Source: Flavobacterium jumunjinense
Lineage (GTDB): Bacteria; Bacteroidota; Bacteroidia; Flavobacteriales; Flavobacteriaceae
Direction of reading: 5' to 3'
Assembly: GCF_021650975.2 (NCBI RefSeq)
Contig: NZ_CP091285.1
Span: 4,588,001 to 4,652,000 of the forward strand
DNA length: 64,000 bases
The notes below the pieces were generated by a model. The model saw only the letters and a program-made list of their open reading frames with translations. It searched no databases and was not told the origin of the DNA. Positions 1-8,122 of the stretch are shown in pieces; position 1 is the first letter of the stretch, and every line of letters starts with the position of its first letter. The translations under genes were made by a program, and so were the position numbers.

Positions 1-858
1 AGAATTTGAAAAACAAGCATCCATGATATCTTGCAATTCAATCGAAACACTTGCAATACGTTCGTGGAAATCATTATATTCTTTAGAAAATCCGGCAATT
101 TTTTGAAAAGATTGTTTAATCTCATTTAGAGTTATAATAGTCCCTAATTGCTCTTCATTAGCTAACGAAAGCGCTTTATCAACATTCTCCTTAATAAACT
201 CAACATTACTTAGCTGTTCTAACTCCTCTTCTAATTCAGCTTGTTCACCAGCCTTCAACTTTGCAGCAAGTAATTCCTCTAAAAGAAATGTATTGTATTC
301 TTTTTCTTTTGATAGCGATTCCTTTTCAGCAATAAGCTTATTCAATTCTTTAGTCGCTTTGTTAAGCAAACTCAATCCTTTTCTATAGCTTTCTAATCGT
401 CTTTCATTTTTTGCAACAGCATCTACAATTTGAAATTGATACTCTTCATTCAATAATTCGCGAGTTTCATTTTGCGAATGAATATCGATTAAATAAACCG
501 ATAAAGCCTGAAGCTCTGCAAGATTAACAGGACTATCATTTATAAAAGCTCTCGATTTTCCAGAAGGTAAAATTTCTCTACGAATTATAGTTTGCTGTTC
601 ATAATCTAACTCTTTCTCTTTAAAAAAAGCTTCTAGATTATAATTAGAAAGCAAAAAATGTGCTTCAATGACACATTTTTGCTCTTTATCTTTTAAAGCA
701 GATAGATCGGCTCTATTTCCTAAAACAAGCCCTAAAGCTCCCAAAAGAATAGATTTCCCTGCTCCTGTTTCTCCTGTAATTATAGAAAACTGATTAGAAA
801 AATCAATTTCTAAAGACTCTATTAATGCATAATTTTTTATCGAAAGTGATAATAGCAT
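1..858 (-). CDS. recN: DNA repair protein RecN (N-terminal part, cut by window edge)
   Basis: An open frame runs on the minus strand from an ATG at 856-858 to the window edge, 286 codons of a family that is usually about 550 residues. It begins MLLSLSIKNYALIE and carries a Walker A motif GETGAGKS at residues 29-36, followed by a long charged region rich in Glu, Lys and Leu that looks like the start of the coiled coil. This is the layout of RecN, the SMC-like ATPase that helps repair double-strand breaks. The Walker B half lies outside the window. The next gene upstream on the same strand, the PorD-like gene, ends 24 bases away, so the two are probably cotranscribed. Confidence 0.93.
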   Translation of the reverse strand, partial: MLLSLSIKNYALIESLEIDFSNQFSIITGETGAGKSILLGALGLVLGNRADLSALKDKEQKCVIEAHFLLSNYNLEAFFKEKELDYEQQTIIRREILPSGKSRAFINDSPVNLAELQALSVYLIDIHSQNETRELLNEEYQFQIVDAVAKNERRLESYRKGLSLLNKATKELNKLIAEKESLSKEKEYNTFLLEELLAAKLKAGEQAELEEELEQLSNVEFIKENVDKALSLANEEQLGTIITLNEIKQSFQKIAGFSKEYNDFHERIASVSIELQDIMDACFSNS

Positions 859-882
859 AGTAGTATATGTAATTTAAAGAAA

Positions 883-1776
883 TTATCTAATTTTATTCCA
901 TTTAATAGAATTCAAAGGAGATATTCTATTAAGAGTTTCTAAAAGTTGCGCATTATTAGTCATTGGACCGCCAGTAAAAACTTGAACAATTTCGTCTGTT
1001 TTGGCATCAAAAAAAGTACGTGTTAATAATGCATTAGGTCGAGAACGTTGAATTTGAGCAATTGTTTCTATTGAACTCGCAATTCCTTCTTTTCCTTTTT
1101 TCAAATCTTCTGCCATTAAATCTAAACCTTGAAAATGATATTCTAATAGCGATTTTCTAAAGGAAACAAAGGTATTAGATAACATATCTGAAATTAAAAA
1201 ATAACGATTATTATTATTTCCTTCCGATTGCGACCATCCTTTATAACCACTAGATTGGGAAACACTCATAATATTAGACGCAATATCTAAATATTTTGTT
1301 CCGCCCAATTCGCTGTAAGAATCCATATCTAAACCAATAATGATATTAACATAATATGCCAACACAGAGGTAAGGTTAGAATTAAAGTTATTTTGATCAA
1401 AAAGTAATTGTTCAAATTCAATGAATCTAAAACTAAAATCTTTATCATTCAAATTCAATATTGGAGAACTATAACTTGAGTTAAAAATTGCTCTTGATGA
1501 TTGAACTTGTAAAGTTGCCGAAATATTATTAGAATTAAATTCTGAAACATTAATGAAAAAATTACAATCGATTTTCTCATTCTGTTTATAAGACAAGGTA
1601 GTCCACTTAGTATTGTTTAAAAACTCTGAAACTTGTTTTTCTAAATTTTTAAATATTTGAGGGTTAACGTCAGTCATTCGCTCAGCATTTACAGATACTG
1701 TAGCATTTAATTCTTGAGCTCTATTAGTGTTTAATGAAAGTACAACAATAAGTATAGTTAACCAATTACGCATCAT
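883..1776 (-). CDS. porD: DUF4835 / PorD-like type IX secretion protein
   Basis: This 297-residue protein begins with a Sec signal peptide (hydrophobic ILIVVLSL, likely cleavage after NRA) and is then soluble and rich in Asn and Ser, consistent with a periplasmic or outer-membrane-associated protein. It matches what I know of the DUF4835 family, which is restricted to Bacteroidota and is annotated as the type IX secretion protein PorD; I recall no assigned biochemical activity. Its place between coaBC and recN is typical of flavobacterial genomes. Its start overlaps the end of coaBC by 11 bases, suggesting translational coupling. The family call rests on recognition of the sequence and the context, not on a catalytic motif. 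Confidence 0.75.
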   Translation of the reverse strand: MMRNWLTILIVVLSLNTNRAQELNATVSVNAERMTDVNPQIFKNLEKQVSEFLNNTKWTTLSYKQNEKIDCNFFINVSEFNSNNISATLQVQSSRAIFNSSYSSPILNLNDKDFSFRFIEFEQLLFDQNNFNSNLTSVLAYYVNIIIGLDMDSYSELGGTKYLDIASNIMSVSQSSGYKGWSQSEGNNNNRYFLISDMLSNTFVSFRKSLLEYHFQGLDLMAEDLKKGKEGIASSIETIAQIQRSRPNALLTRTFFDAKTDEIVQVFTGGPMTNNAQLLETLNRISPLNSIKWNKIR

Positions 1777-2983
1777 AATATTGAATGATTTTATTTATAA
1801 TATCCTGAGCTACTTCTTGTTTTGTTTTTAAATCCATAGGTTCAATAACAAAATCTTTATTTATAAAAGTAACCTTATTTGTATCGTGACCAAAACCTGC
1901 TCCTTTATCGTTTAAAGAATTAAGAACTATCAAATCTAAGTTTTTTTTCTGAATTTTCGCCTTTGCATGCTCAATTTCATTTTCTGTTTCCAGTGCAAAC
2001 CCAATTAAAAACTGATTTTTCTTCTTCTCTCCTAAAGAGGCTAAAATGTCTTTTGTCTTTTCTAACTCTATTATAAACGTAGAATCACTCTTTTTTATTT
2101 TCTGACTTGCAACATTTTTTGGTCGATAATCTGCAACTGCTGCTGCTGCAATAGTTACATCAACCGAATCAAAAACATCATGACAAGCATCATACATTTG
2201 TTGCGCAGAATTAATTCTTTTTAAATCTATAAGAGGATTATCTACTTGCAGGTGTGTTGGACCAGAAACTAAAATCACTTCCGCTCCATTTTGAGCTGCC
2301 ATCTTAGCTATATCAAATCCCATTTTACCAGAAGAATGATTTCCAATAAAACGAACAGGGTCTATTGCTTCATAAGTTGGTCCGGCAGTAATTAATATCT
2401 TCTTTCCTTTTAAAGGTAGCTTATCTTCAATATCTTTCACTATAAAAGCGACAATATTTTCAGGCTCAGCCATTCTTCCTTCTCCAGAAAGTCCACTTGC
2501 TAGTTCTCCTTTTTCAGCTGGAATAATACTATTACCAAATTTGTGTAATTTATTAAAACTTTCTAAAGTTGAAGGATGTTTGTACATGTCTAAGTCCATT
2601 GCAGGAGCAAAATACACAGGACATTTAGAAGACAGATAGGTTGCTACAAGCAAATTATCACAATTACCGTTTGCCATTTTAGACATAGTATTTGCGGTTG
2701 CAGGAGCAATAATCATATAATCGGCCCAAAGTGCTAATTCAACATGATTGTTCCAATTTGCATTTTCGTCTTCTTCGTTGTAGAAACTAGAATGCACAGG
2801 ATTTTTAGAAAGTGTTGATAACGTTAAAGGTGTAACGAAATCTTTAGAAGCAGGTGTCATTACAACTTGTACATGAGCACCTGCTTTTATAAAAAGTCTA
2901 ACAAGATGTGCTGTTTTGTAAGCGGCTATTCCTCCAGAAACTCCTAGCAAGATTTTTTTACCACTTAATACAGTCATACTCAT
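1766..2983 (-). CDS. coaBC: Bifunctional phosphopantothenoylcysteine decarboxylase / phosphopantothenate-cysteine ligase
   Basis: CoaBC carries out two steps of coenzyme A synthesis: it joins cysteine to 4'-phosphopantothenate and then decarboxylates the product. The 405 residues split into an FMN-binding CoaC half (about 1-185; GVSGGIAAYK near the N-terminus, the His of NHVELALWAD, and the PAMDLDMY substrate clamp) and a CoaB half (about 190-405; ITAGPTYEAIDPVRFIGN and the AAVADYRP segment). Length is normal for the fused enzyme. The start MSMTVLSGKK has a second Met two codons in. The gene sits 3 bases after rpoZ and overlaps the PorD-like gene, so the run is one operon. Confidence 0.96.
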   Translation of the reverse strand: MSMTVLSGKKILLGVSGGIAAYKTAHLVRLFIKAGAHVQVVMTPASKDFVTPLTLSTLSKNPVHSSFYNEEDENANWNNHVELALWADYMIIAPATANTMSKMANGNCDNLLVATYLSSKCPVYFAPAMDLDMYKHPSTLESFNKLHKFGNSIIPAEKGELASGLSGEGRMAEPENIVAFIVKDIEDKLPLKGKKILITAGPTYEAIDPVRFIGNHSSGKMGFDIAKMAAQNGAEVILVSGPTHLQVDNPLIDLKRINSAQQMYDACHDVFDSVDVTIAAAAVADYRPKNVASQKIKKSDSTFIIELEKTKDILASLGEKKKNQFLIGFALETENEIEHAKAKIQKKNLDLIVLNSLNDKGAGFGHDTNKVTFINKDFVIEPMDLKTKQEVAQDIINKIIQYYDA

Positions 2984-2986
2984 TAA

Positions 2987-3301
2987 TTATTTTGCTTCTC
3001 TATGGTAAATCTTACCTTCTAACCATTCTTGAACTGCTAAAGCATGTGGCTTAGGCAATTTTTCGTAAAATTTTGAAACTTCAATTTGCTCTTTGTTTTC
3101 AAAGATTTCTTCTAAACTGTCATTATAAGTTGCAAATTCTTCTAATTTTTCAATTAGTTCTTTTTTAATTTCAGTATTAATTTGACCCGCTCTTTTAGCC
3201 ATAATAGTTATAGCTTCATACACATTACCAGTCGGCTCTTCAATCATGTTCTTGTTATAAGTAACAGTATTTACTGGAGCAGTTGTCTTTTTTAAATCCA
3301 T
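2987..3301 (-). CDS. rpoZ: DNA-directed RNA polymerase omega subunit (Bacteroidota type)
   Basis: This 104-residue acidic protein resembles the Bacteroidota RpoZ/Rpb6-like omega subunit, which helps assemble and stabilise the beta' subunit of RNA polymerase. The segment NVYEAITIMAKRAGQIN (about residues 27-43) is the conserved core, equivalent to the omega helix with its ARRA-like motif. The C-terminal half (KLPKPHALAVQEWLEGKI) is a lineage-specific extension. It stands 7 bases after bamD and 3 bases before coaBC on the same strand, the usual flavobacterial order. Divergence from proteobacterial omega is large, so the assignment depends on lineage-specific similarity and context. Confidence 0.85.
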   Translation of the reverse strand: MDLKKTTAPVNTVTYNKNMIEEPTGNVYEAITIMAKRAGQINTEIKKELIEKLEEFATYNDSLEEIFENKEQIEVSKFYEKLPKPHALAVQEWLEGKIYHREAK

Positions 3302-3308
3302 GATTTAA

Positions 3309-4115
3309 TTATTTAGAAAATTGTTGTAATTCTTTATCTATTGTTGCTAACATTTCATCAGCCTTTGGCTTAAACTCCGATTCTGGTTTAAATTTAATAA
3401 AACTAGAATAGTTTGTTTTTGCCGAAATTAATCTTTCTTCTTTTTTATATTCAACACTATTCATTGCCAATTTATAGGCAGTACTGAATCTCAGATACAA
3501 TGCTTCTTCTTTAAAAGGTGTTCCAGGATAATCTAAAATAAAATTATCTAATGCTTTTAAAGCAGCGTTATATTCAAGTCTATGATCTGAGATTGTATAG
3601 TATTGTTTGGCAATTTCAAATGCTTTTTTCTCCAATTTCTCTCTCAACTCTTTCACATATTCATTTGCCTTAGGCATATATTCTGAATCTGGATAAGTAT
3701 CAATGAATTTTTGCATCTTTGCTAATGAACGATCTGTATCTCCTTGATCTAAACTATATCTTGGTGATAATCTATAGAAACATTCTGCACCTAAAAAAGC
3801 AGCTTCTTCTCTTTTCTCACTTTTAGGATAACTTGAAGCAAAGCTTTCAAATTGATATCCTGCTAAATAATACTGCCCTGTGTTGTAATACGATTTAGAA
3901 AACATATAAAACAAACGCTCTCCTTGAGGCTTCCCTCTATAAGCGGGTGCAATTTGTTCATAGATTCGTAATGCTTTCGTATATTTTCCTTTCTCATATA
4001 GATCATTCGCAGTTGTATTCTTGAAAGCTAGATCTTCACTTTTTAGTGCTTTTTGATACTCACTACAAGAAGAAAGCGAAACGATAATAAGTAGAAAACA
4101 GATAAATTTATTCAT
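3309..4115 (-). CDS. bamD: Outer membrane assembly lipoprotein BamD
   Basis: BamD is the essential lipoprotein partner of BamA in folding beta-barrel proteins into the outer membrane. From the ATG at 4115 the protein has 268 residues with a lipoprotein signal ending in LSSC (Cys17), then TPR-like helical pairs such as YEKGKYTKALRIYEQIAPAY and AGYQFESFASSYPKSEKREE, as in the YfiO family. A longer frame reaches back to 4145 but only adds a lysine-rich stretch (MYKKSKKIKS) before the natural signal peptide, so I prefer 4115. A TAAATTTG box at 4172-4179 (minus) is a plausible -7 element. It is followed by rpoZ after 7 bases. Confidence 0.92.
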   Translation of the reverse strand: MNKFICFLLIIVSLSSCSEYQKALKSEDLAFKNTTANDLYEKGKYTKALRIYEQIAPAYRGKPQGERLFYMFSKSYYNTGQYYLAGYQFESFASSYPKSEKREEAAFLGAECFYRLSPRYSLDQGDTDRSLAKMQKFIDTYPDSEYMPKANEYVKELREKLEKKAFEIAKQYYTISDHRLEYNAALKALDNFILDYPGTPFKEEALYLRFSTAYKLAMNSVEYKKEERLISAKTNYSSFIKFKPESEFKPKADEMLATIDKELQQFSK

Positions 4116-4210
4116 TGATTTTATTTTTTTACTTTTTTTATACATATTATTTATACCTAAAAAAGCAACTGCAAATTTAGATATAATTTAAATACTATGG
4201 AAATCTTTTT

Positions 4211-5089
4211 TTAGCTTATTTTTTTTGTAAAATTATTCAATCTATTCGCTAAATTATCATCTACATTTACTAATGGCAAACGCACTGTATTCTCAGACAA
4301 GCCTAATGACTTAAAGACTTCTTTAATTCCTGCTGGATTACCTTGTTCAAAAATCATATCGATAGAATCTGCTAAGAGATAATGCAACTCATAAGCTTCA
4401 TCAACTTTTCTTTGCAATCCTAAACGCACCATTTCGGAGAATTCTTTTGGAAATCCTTGACCAATTACAGAGATTACACCAGAACCTCCAGACAAAACCA
4501 TTGGCAAAGTGACCATATCATCTCCAGAGATAACTAAAAACCCTTCTGGTTTATTTTGTATTAATTTCATTGCTTGAACAATATCTCCCGCTGCTTCTTT
4601 AACCGCTATAACGTTTTTAAAATCATTAGCTAAACGAATAATCGTTGCTGGCAAAACATTACTTGCTGTTCTTCCTGGAACATTATATAAAATTACAGGA
4701 ATTGGAGACGCTTCTGCAACCGCTTTAAAATGTTGATATATTCCTTCTTGTGTTGGTTTATTATAATAAGGAGAAACAGATAAGATAGCATCAAACTTAG
4801 ACAAATCTCTTGTTTTTAATTCTTCAACGACTTTTAATGTGTTATTTCCTCCAACTCCTAAAACTAATGGCAACTTTTCTGCATTAGCTTCTACAATAGT
4901 TTTTATTACTAATTCCTTTTCATCTTGAGATAATGTTGCCGATTCTGCAGTTGTTCCTAAAACAACTAAATATTCAACATTCCCTTTAGTTACAAATTCA
5001 ACAATTCTTTGCAACGCTTCTACATCTACTGAAAAATCTTTTTTAAATGGAGTAACCAGTGCAACACCAGTACCTTCAAACTTTTGCAT
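4211..5089 (-). CDS. dapA: 4-hydroxy-tetrahydrodipicolinate synthase
   Basis: DapA condenses pyruvate with aspartate semialdehyde, the first committed step to lysine and meso-diaminopimelate for peptidoglycan. The 292 residues show all family marks: GTTAES at 45-50, the Tyr of YNVPGRT (Tyr135), and the Schiff-base lysine in VIAVKEAAG (Lys164), in a TIM-barrel length typical of the family. It starts 1 base after the stop of the DUF6913 gene upstream, so those two are cotranscribed. No sign of truncation or of a different aldolase specificity. Confidence 0.96.
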   Translation of the reverse strand: MQKFEGTGVALVTPFKKDFSVDVEALQRIVEFVTKGNVEYLVVLGTTAESATLSQDEKELVIKTIVEANAEKLPLVLGVGGNNTLKVVEELKTRDLSKFDAILSVSPYYNKPTQEGIYQHFKAVAEASPIPVILYNVPGRTASNVLPATIIRLANDFKNVIAVKEAAGDIVQAMKLIQNKPEGFLVISGDDMVTLPMVLSGGSGVISVIGQGFPKEFSEMVRLGLQRKVDEAYELHYLLADSIDMIFEQGNPAGIKEVFKSLGLSENTVRLPLVNVDDNLANRLNNFTKKIS

Positions 5090-5090
5090 G

Positions 5091-5609
5091 TTATATTTTA
5101 TTAAGTATTTTTAAATATTTAAACGACTCAGAAACAAATTCTTTGTATTTATTCAATTCCATCGACAACATAAAATGATGTATTCTAGCATCTACATTTG
5201 AAAAGCCAACTTTAAACTTAGCTTTCGACATTTTAGAGACCAATAATAAAGGTATTTTCTCCTCATCGAAGTAATTAATCAGTAGGTCAAATGGATAATC
5301 AACAAAGTCTTGAACAACTTTTTTATTGATTTTACCACCAAAACCAATGTCTTTGATACTAAAAACCAATTCGTGTTCAATATTTTTACCCTTCATTTTA
5401 TCTTGATAAACTAGTATTTTAATTTCCTTAAAATCTTTGCTCATGGATTTAATTTCAGACACAAGCTGTTCTTTATCAAAAAAATAAGTAGCATCAACTA
5501 CAACACCAACTGTATTAATTTTACCTTCCGATCCTTCGAGGTTATACTCCCATAACCATTTCTTAATTGTTTTTTTTAGAAAAAACTCCTTAATTATTCT
5601 AGAAAACAT
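5091..5609 (-). CDS. DUF6913 family protein of unknown function
   Basis: A 172-residue protein without signal peptide or membrane segment, which I recognise as the flavobacterial DUF6913 family. It starts with a basic segment ([19 protein letters not shown]), then alternates beta strands and helices ([20 protein letters not shown], then [21 protein letters not shown]), which suggests a small alpha/beta fold. No catalytic motif is evident. It immediately precedes dapA (1-base gap) and has a TATTTTTG -7-like box at 5629-5636 on the minus strand, so it is probably the first gene of a dapA transcript. A role linked to cell-wall precursor supply would be a guess from context only. Confidence 0.6.
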   Translation of the reverse strand: MFSRIIKEFFLKKTIKKWLWEYNLEGSEGKINTVGVVVDATYFFDKEQLVSEIKSMSKDFKEIKILVYQDKMKGKNIEHELVFSIKDIGFGGKINKKVVQDFVDYPFDLLINYFDEEKIPLLLVSKMSKAKFKVGFSNVDARIHHFMLSMELNKYKEFVSESFKYLKILNKI

Positions 5610-5658
5610 AGTAATTTTACGTGTTCGACAAAAATAAATATTTAAACCTATTTAAAGG

Positions 5659-6447
5659 ATGGTAAATGTAAAAAAGAAAAGAGTAAAATATAGCTATTTT
5701 GTTATATTATTAACATTCTCACTTCTCACTTCTTGTAAATCGCCCAAATCTAATATCTATGAGATTGAAGGAAAAAGAATTGCTATTAATGAAAAGTACA
5801 CACAGGATTCAAAAATTGAAAATTTCGTTGCTCCTTTCAGAAACCACATAACGAATGACCTAGATAGCGTATTAGCCTACAACCCAATTACTTTAGAAAA
5901 AAGCAACACCATTGGGAAATGGCAAACCAACATTGGTAATCTTTTAGCAGAAACCACACTAGTACTAAGTCAGCCAATTTTTAAGACTAGAGAAAACAAA
6001 ACAATTGATTTTTGCTTATTGAATTATGGCGGAATTAGAGCGATAATACCACAAGGAAATGTAACTTCTAGAACGGCTTTTGAGGTTATGCCTTTTGAAA
6101 ACAGCGTTATTATTGTTGGGTTAACAGGAAAAGAAGTAAAAACTCTTGCCGAATTTATCATAAAAGAGAAAAAGCCACATCCATTAGCAGGAATAACCAT
6201 TTATACAGATCAAGAAGAAAATGACATTCTAAAGATCGAAATTAACAATACACCATTAGACGAAAATAAACTGTACTATGTTGCCACTTCAGATTATTTA
6301 GCAAATGGTGGCGATAGCATGAATTTTTTCAGAGACAGTACTATCAAAGTTGACATTGATTATAAATTAAGGAATTTGCTTATTGATTATTTCAAAAAAG
6401 TAGATACGTTACCCAACATCACTACAGAAAGAGTTATCACAAAATAA
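5659..6447 (+). CDS. 5'-nucleotidase C-terminal domain lipoprotein
   Basis: This 262-residue lipoprotein (signal ending LLTSC) contains only the C-terminal substrate-binding domain of periplasmic 5'-nucleotidases (UshA/YfkN type). Seen: GKWQTNIGNLLAETTL, LLNYGGIRAIIPQGNVT (the NxGG(I/L)R motif), FEVMPFENSVIIVGLTGKEV, and YYVATSDYLANGGDSMNFF, where aromatic residues stack on the base in the family. The catalytic metallophosphatase domain is a separate gene 10 bases downstream. In most nucleotidases the two domains are in one chain in the opposite order, so these two probably work as a two-subunit enzyme releasing phosphate from extracytoplasmic nucleotides. Confidence 0.85.
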   Translation: MVNVKKKRVKYSYFVILLTFSLLTSCKSPKSNIYEIEGKRIAINEKYTQDSKIENFVAPFRNHITNDLDSVLAYNPITLEKSNTIGKWQTNIGNLLAETTLVLSQPIFKTRENKTIDFCLLNYGGIRAIIPQGNVTSRTAFEVMPFENSVIIVGLTGKEVKTLAEFIIKEKKPHPLAGITIYTDQEENDILKIEINNTPLDENKLYYVATSDYLANGGDSMNFFRDSTIKVDIDYKLRNLLIDYFKKVDTLPNITTERVITK

Positions 6448-6457
6448 AGTCAAGATT

Positions 6458-7375
6458 ATGCAAAGAAGAGATTTTCTACAAAAAACAGTAGCCAGTTCGG
6501 CTTTATTATCTATCGGAGGACTATCATTGAGTAGTTTTTCAACTCTTGAAGAAAGAAAAATAACAATATTACACACTAATGATGTACATAGTCACATTGA
6601 TCCTTTTCCTGCCGATCATCCTAGAAACCCTAACATGGGTGGAGCAGCAAGAAGAGCTAGCGTGATTGAACAAATTAGAAAAGAAGAAAAAAATGTACTT
6701 CTTTTGGATGCAGGAGATATTTTTCAAGGTACTCCTTACTTTAATTATTATGGTGGTGAATTAGAGTTTAAATTAATGAGTATGATGAAATATGATTTAG
6801 CTACATTAGGTAATCATGATTTCGACAATGGAATAAACGGTTTCTTCACACAATTACCACATGCTAATTTTGATTTCGTCTCAGCAAATTACGATTTCAA
6901 AAATACCATCTTAGATGGCATTGTTAAGCCTTACAAAGTATTTATTAAAGACGGAATTAAAATAGGTGTTTTCGGATTAGGAGTAGAACTTGAAGGTTTA
7001 GTTGACAAAAAACTATACAAGGAAACAGTTTACAATGATCCAATTGAAACAGCAAAAGAAATGACACATATTTTAAAAGAAGAAAAAAAATGTGATTTAA
7101 TAATTTGCTTATCTCATCTTGGTTTCAAATATAGAAACGAACCTAAAAAAGTGTGTGACATACTTCTTGCTCAACAAACGAAAGACATTGATTTAATTAT
7201 TGGAGGACATAGTCATACTTTCTTAGACAAACCTGTCTTAGAAACCAATCTTGACGGTAAACAAGTACTCGTAAATCAAGTTGGGTGTTTTGGAATTAAT
7301 TTAGGAAGAATTGATTTCCATTTCTCCGATGATAAAAAATACGATAATACAACACGAAATATAGTATTAAGCTAA
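6458..7375 (+). CDS. Metallophosphatase/5'-nucleotidase catalytic domain protein
   Basis: This 305-residue protein is the metal-dependent phosphoesterase half of a 5'-nucleotidase. Motifs in order: ILHTNDVHSH (metal ligands), LLLDAGDIFQGTPYFNYYGG, LATLGNHDFDNG, CLSHLGF and IIGGHSHTFLD, the complete dinuclear metal-binding set. The N-terminus has a twin-arginine style signal, MQRRDFLQKTVASSALLS, with RRDFL as the Tat motif, suggesting export of a folded metalloprotein. It follows the C-terminal domain gene by 10 bases in the same operon. Length ends at the catalytic domain, so the split is genuine and not a truncation inside the domain. Confidence 0.88.
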   Translation: MQRRDFLQKTVASSALLSIGGLSLSSFSTLEERKITILHTNDVHSHIDPFPADHPRNPNMGGAARRASVIEQIRKEEKNVLLLDAGDIFQGTPYFNYYGGELEFKLMSMMKYDLATLGNHDFDNGINGFFTQLPHANFDFVSANYDFKNTILDGIVKPYKVFIKDGIKIGVFGLGVELEGLVDKKLYKETVYNDPIETAKEMTHILKEEKKCDLIICLSHLGFKYRNEPKKVCDILLAQQTKDIDLIIGGHSHTFLDKPVLETNLDGKQVLVNQVGCFGINLGRIDFHFSDDKKYDNTTRNIVLS

Positions 7376-7417
7376 AAAAAACTTAGTGTAGCACGAAATT
7401 CAAAAGTGCTACACTAA
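7373..7417 (-). terminator. Rho-independent terminator for the ligA operon
   Basis: A perfect 12-bp inverted repeat (TTAGTGTAGCAC at 7383-7394 and GTGCTACACTAA at 7406-7417) is followed, on the minus strand, by a run of eight T residues. It lies immediately after the stop of the 7418-8122 gene, so it ends the minus-strand ligA transcript, and it may also stop the convergent nucleotidase transcript. Confidence 0.85.
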
Positions 7418-8122
7418 TTACCCCTTCAAAAGTCGCACTCTATTCCTTAAAGTACTTCTTTCTAAAAAATATTTCACATAGAAAAAATAAAACATTGTCT
7501 GTAATAAAGAATATGCAATTTTAAAGATTAATAAATTTAAAAAATGCACATACAACACAAAGAATAGTCCAGACATTAAGAGCGATAATACTGCAAATGC
7601 TAAATAAGAATTCTTTCTATAACTTGAATGAATAAAAAGAATTGCTGTAAAAACAAGCATTATTAATAATGAAACCCCGAAAAGAATCATATAAACCATC
7701 TCATATTTAGAAGTAAAATCTAACAAGCCAAAGATGGAATACAAAAGATATAAAAGCACTACACTTAAAATTATCAGCGATTTATTTATTTTAATCTTTC
7801 TTGTTTTTATTAAAATAATAAAGTCAACATATAGAAAATAGATTAAAATAAAATAAGGCAACAAAAAAAACAACAAACCAGCTAAGTAATAATCTGTCAC
7901 ATTAATCAAAAAGAGCATTTCTGCTATGTAAAAAAAGACTAAAGACGACAAAAATAAATCATCATTTTCCCTACTCTTCTTTGTAAAGTAATAAAATACT
8001 ATTGCTGGAATAAAAACAGGTTTAGAAATCAAAGTCAACACTTCACTTCCGAAGATTATAGACAAAACATAAAGAATACTCGAAACAACATACAAACTTA
8101 AAGACGCAGTTAGATTACTCAT
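7418..8122 (-). CDS. YhhN/TMEM86-like integral membrane protein
   Basis: A 234-residue hydrophobic protein with about eight predicted transmembrane helices and a short basic C-terminus (STLRNRVRLLKG). The segment LTLISKPVFIPAIVFYYFTK near residues 28-50 resembles the KPxxxP entry motif of the YhhN family (lysoplasmalogenase-like proteins), and charged positions within membrane segments (FFYIAEMLF, NVTDYYLAG) fit that group, but the similarity is weak. It overlaps the end of ligA by 8 bases, so it is translated from the same mRNA. If the family call is right it would be a membrane ether-lipid hydrolase; otherwise it is simply an unassigned polytopic protein. Confidence 0.5.
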   Translation of the reverse strand: MSNLTASLSLYVVSSILYVLSIIFGSEVLTLISKPVFIPAIVFYYFTKKSRENDDLFLSSLVFFYIAEMLFLINVTDYYLAGLLFFLLPYFILIYFLYVDFIILIKTRKIKINKSLIILSVVLLYLLYSIFGLLDFTSKYEMVYMILFGVSLLIMLVFTAILFIHSSYRKNSYLAFAVLSLLMSGLFFVLYVHFLNLLIFKIAYSLLQTMFYFFYVKYFLERSTLRNRVRLLKG

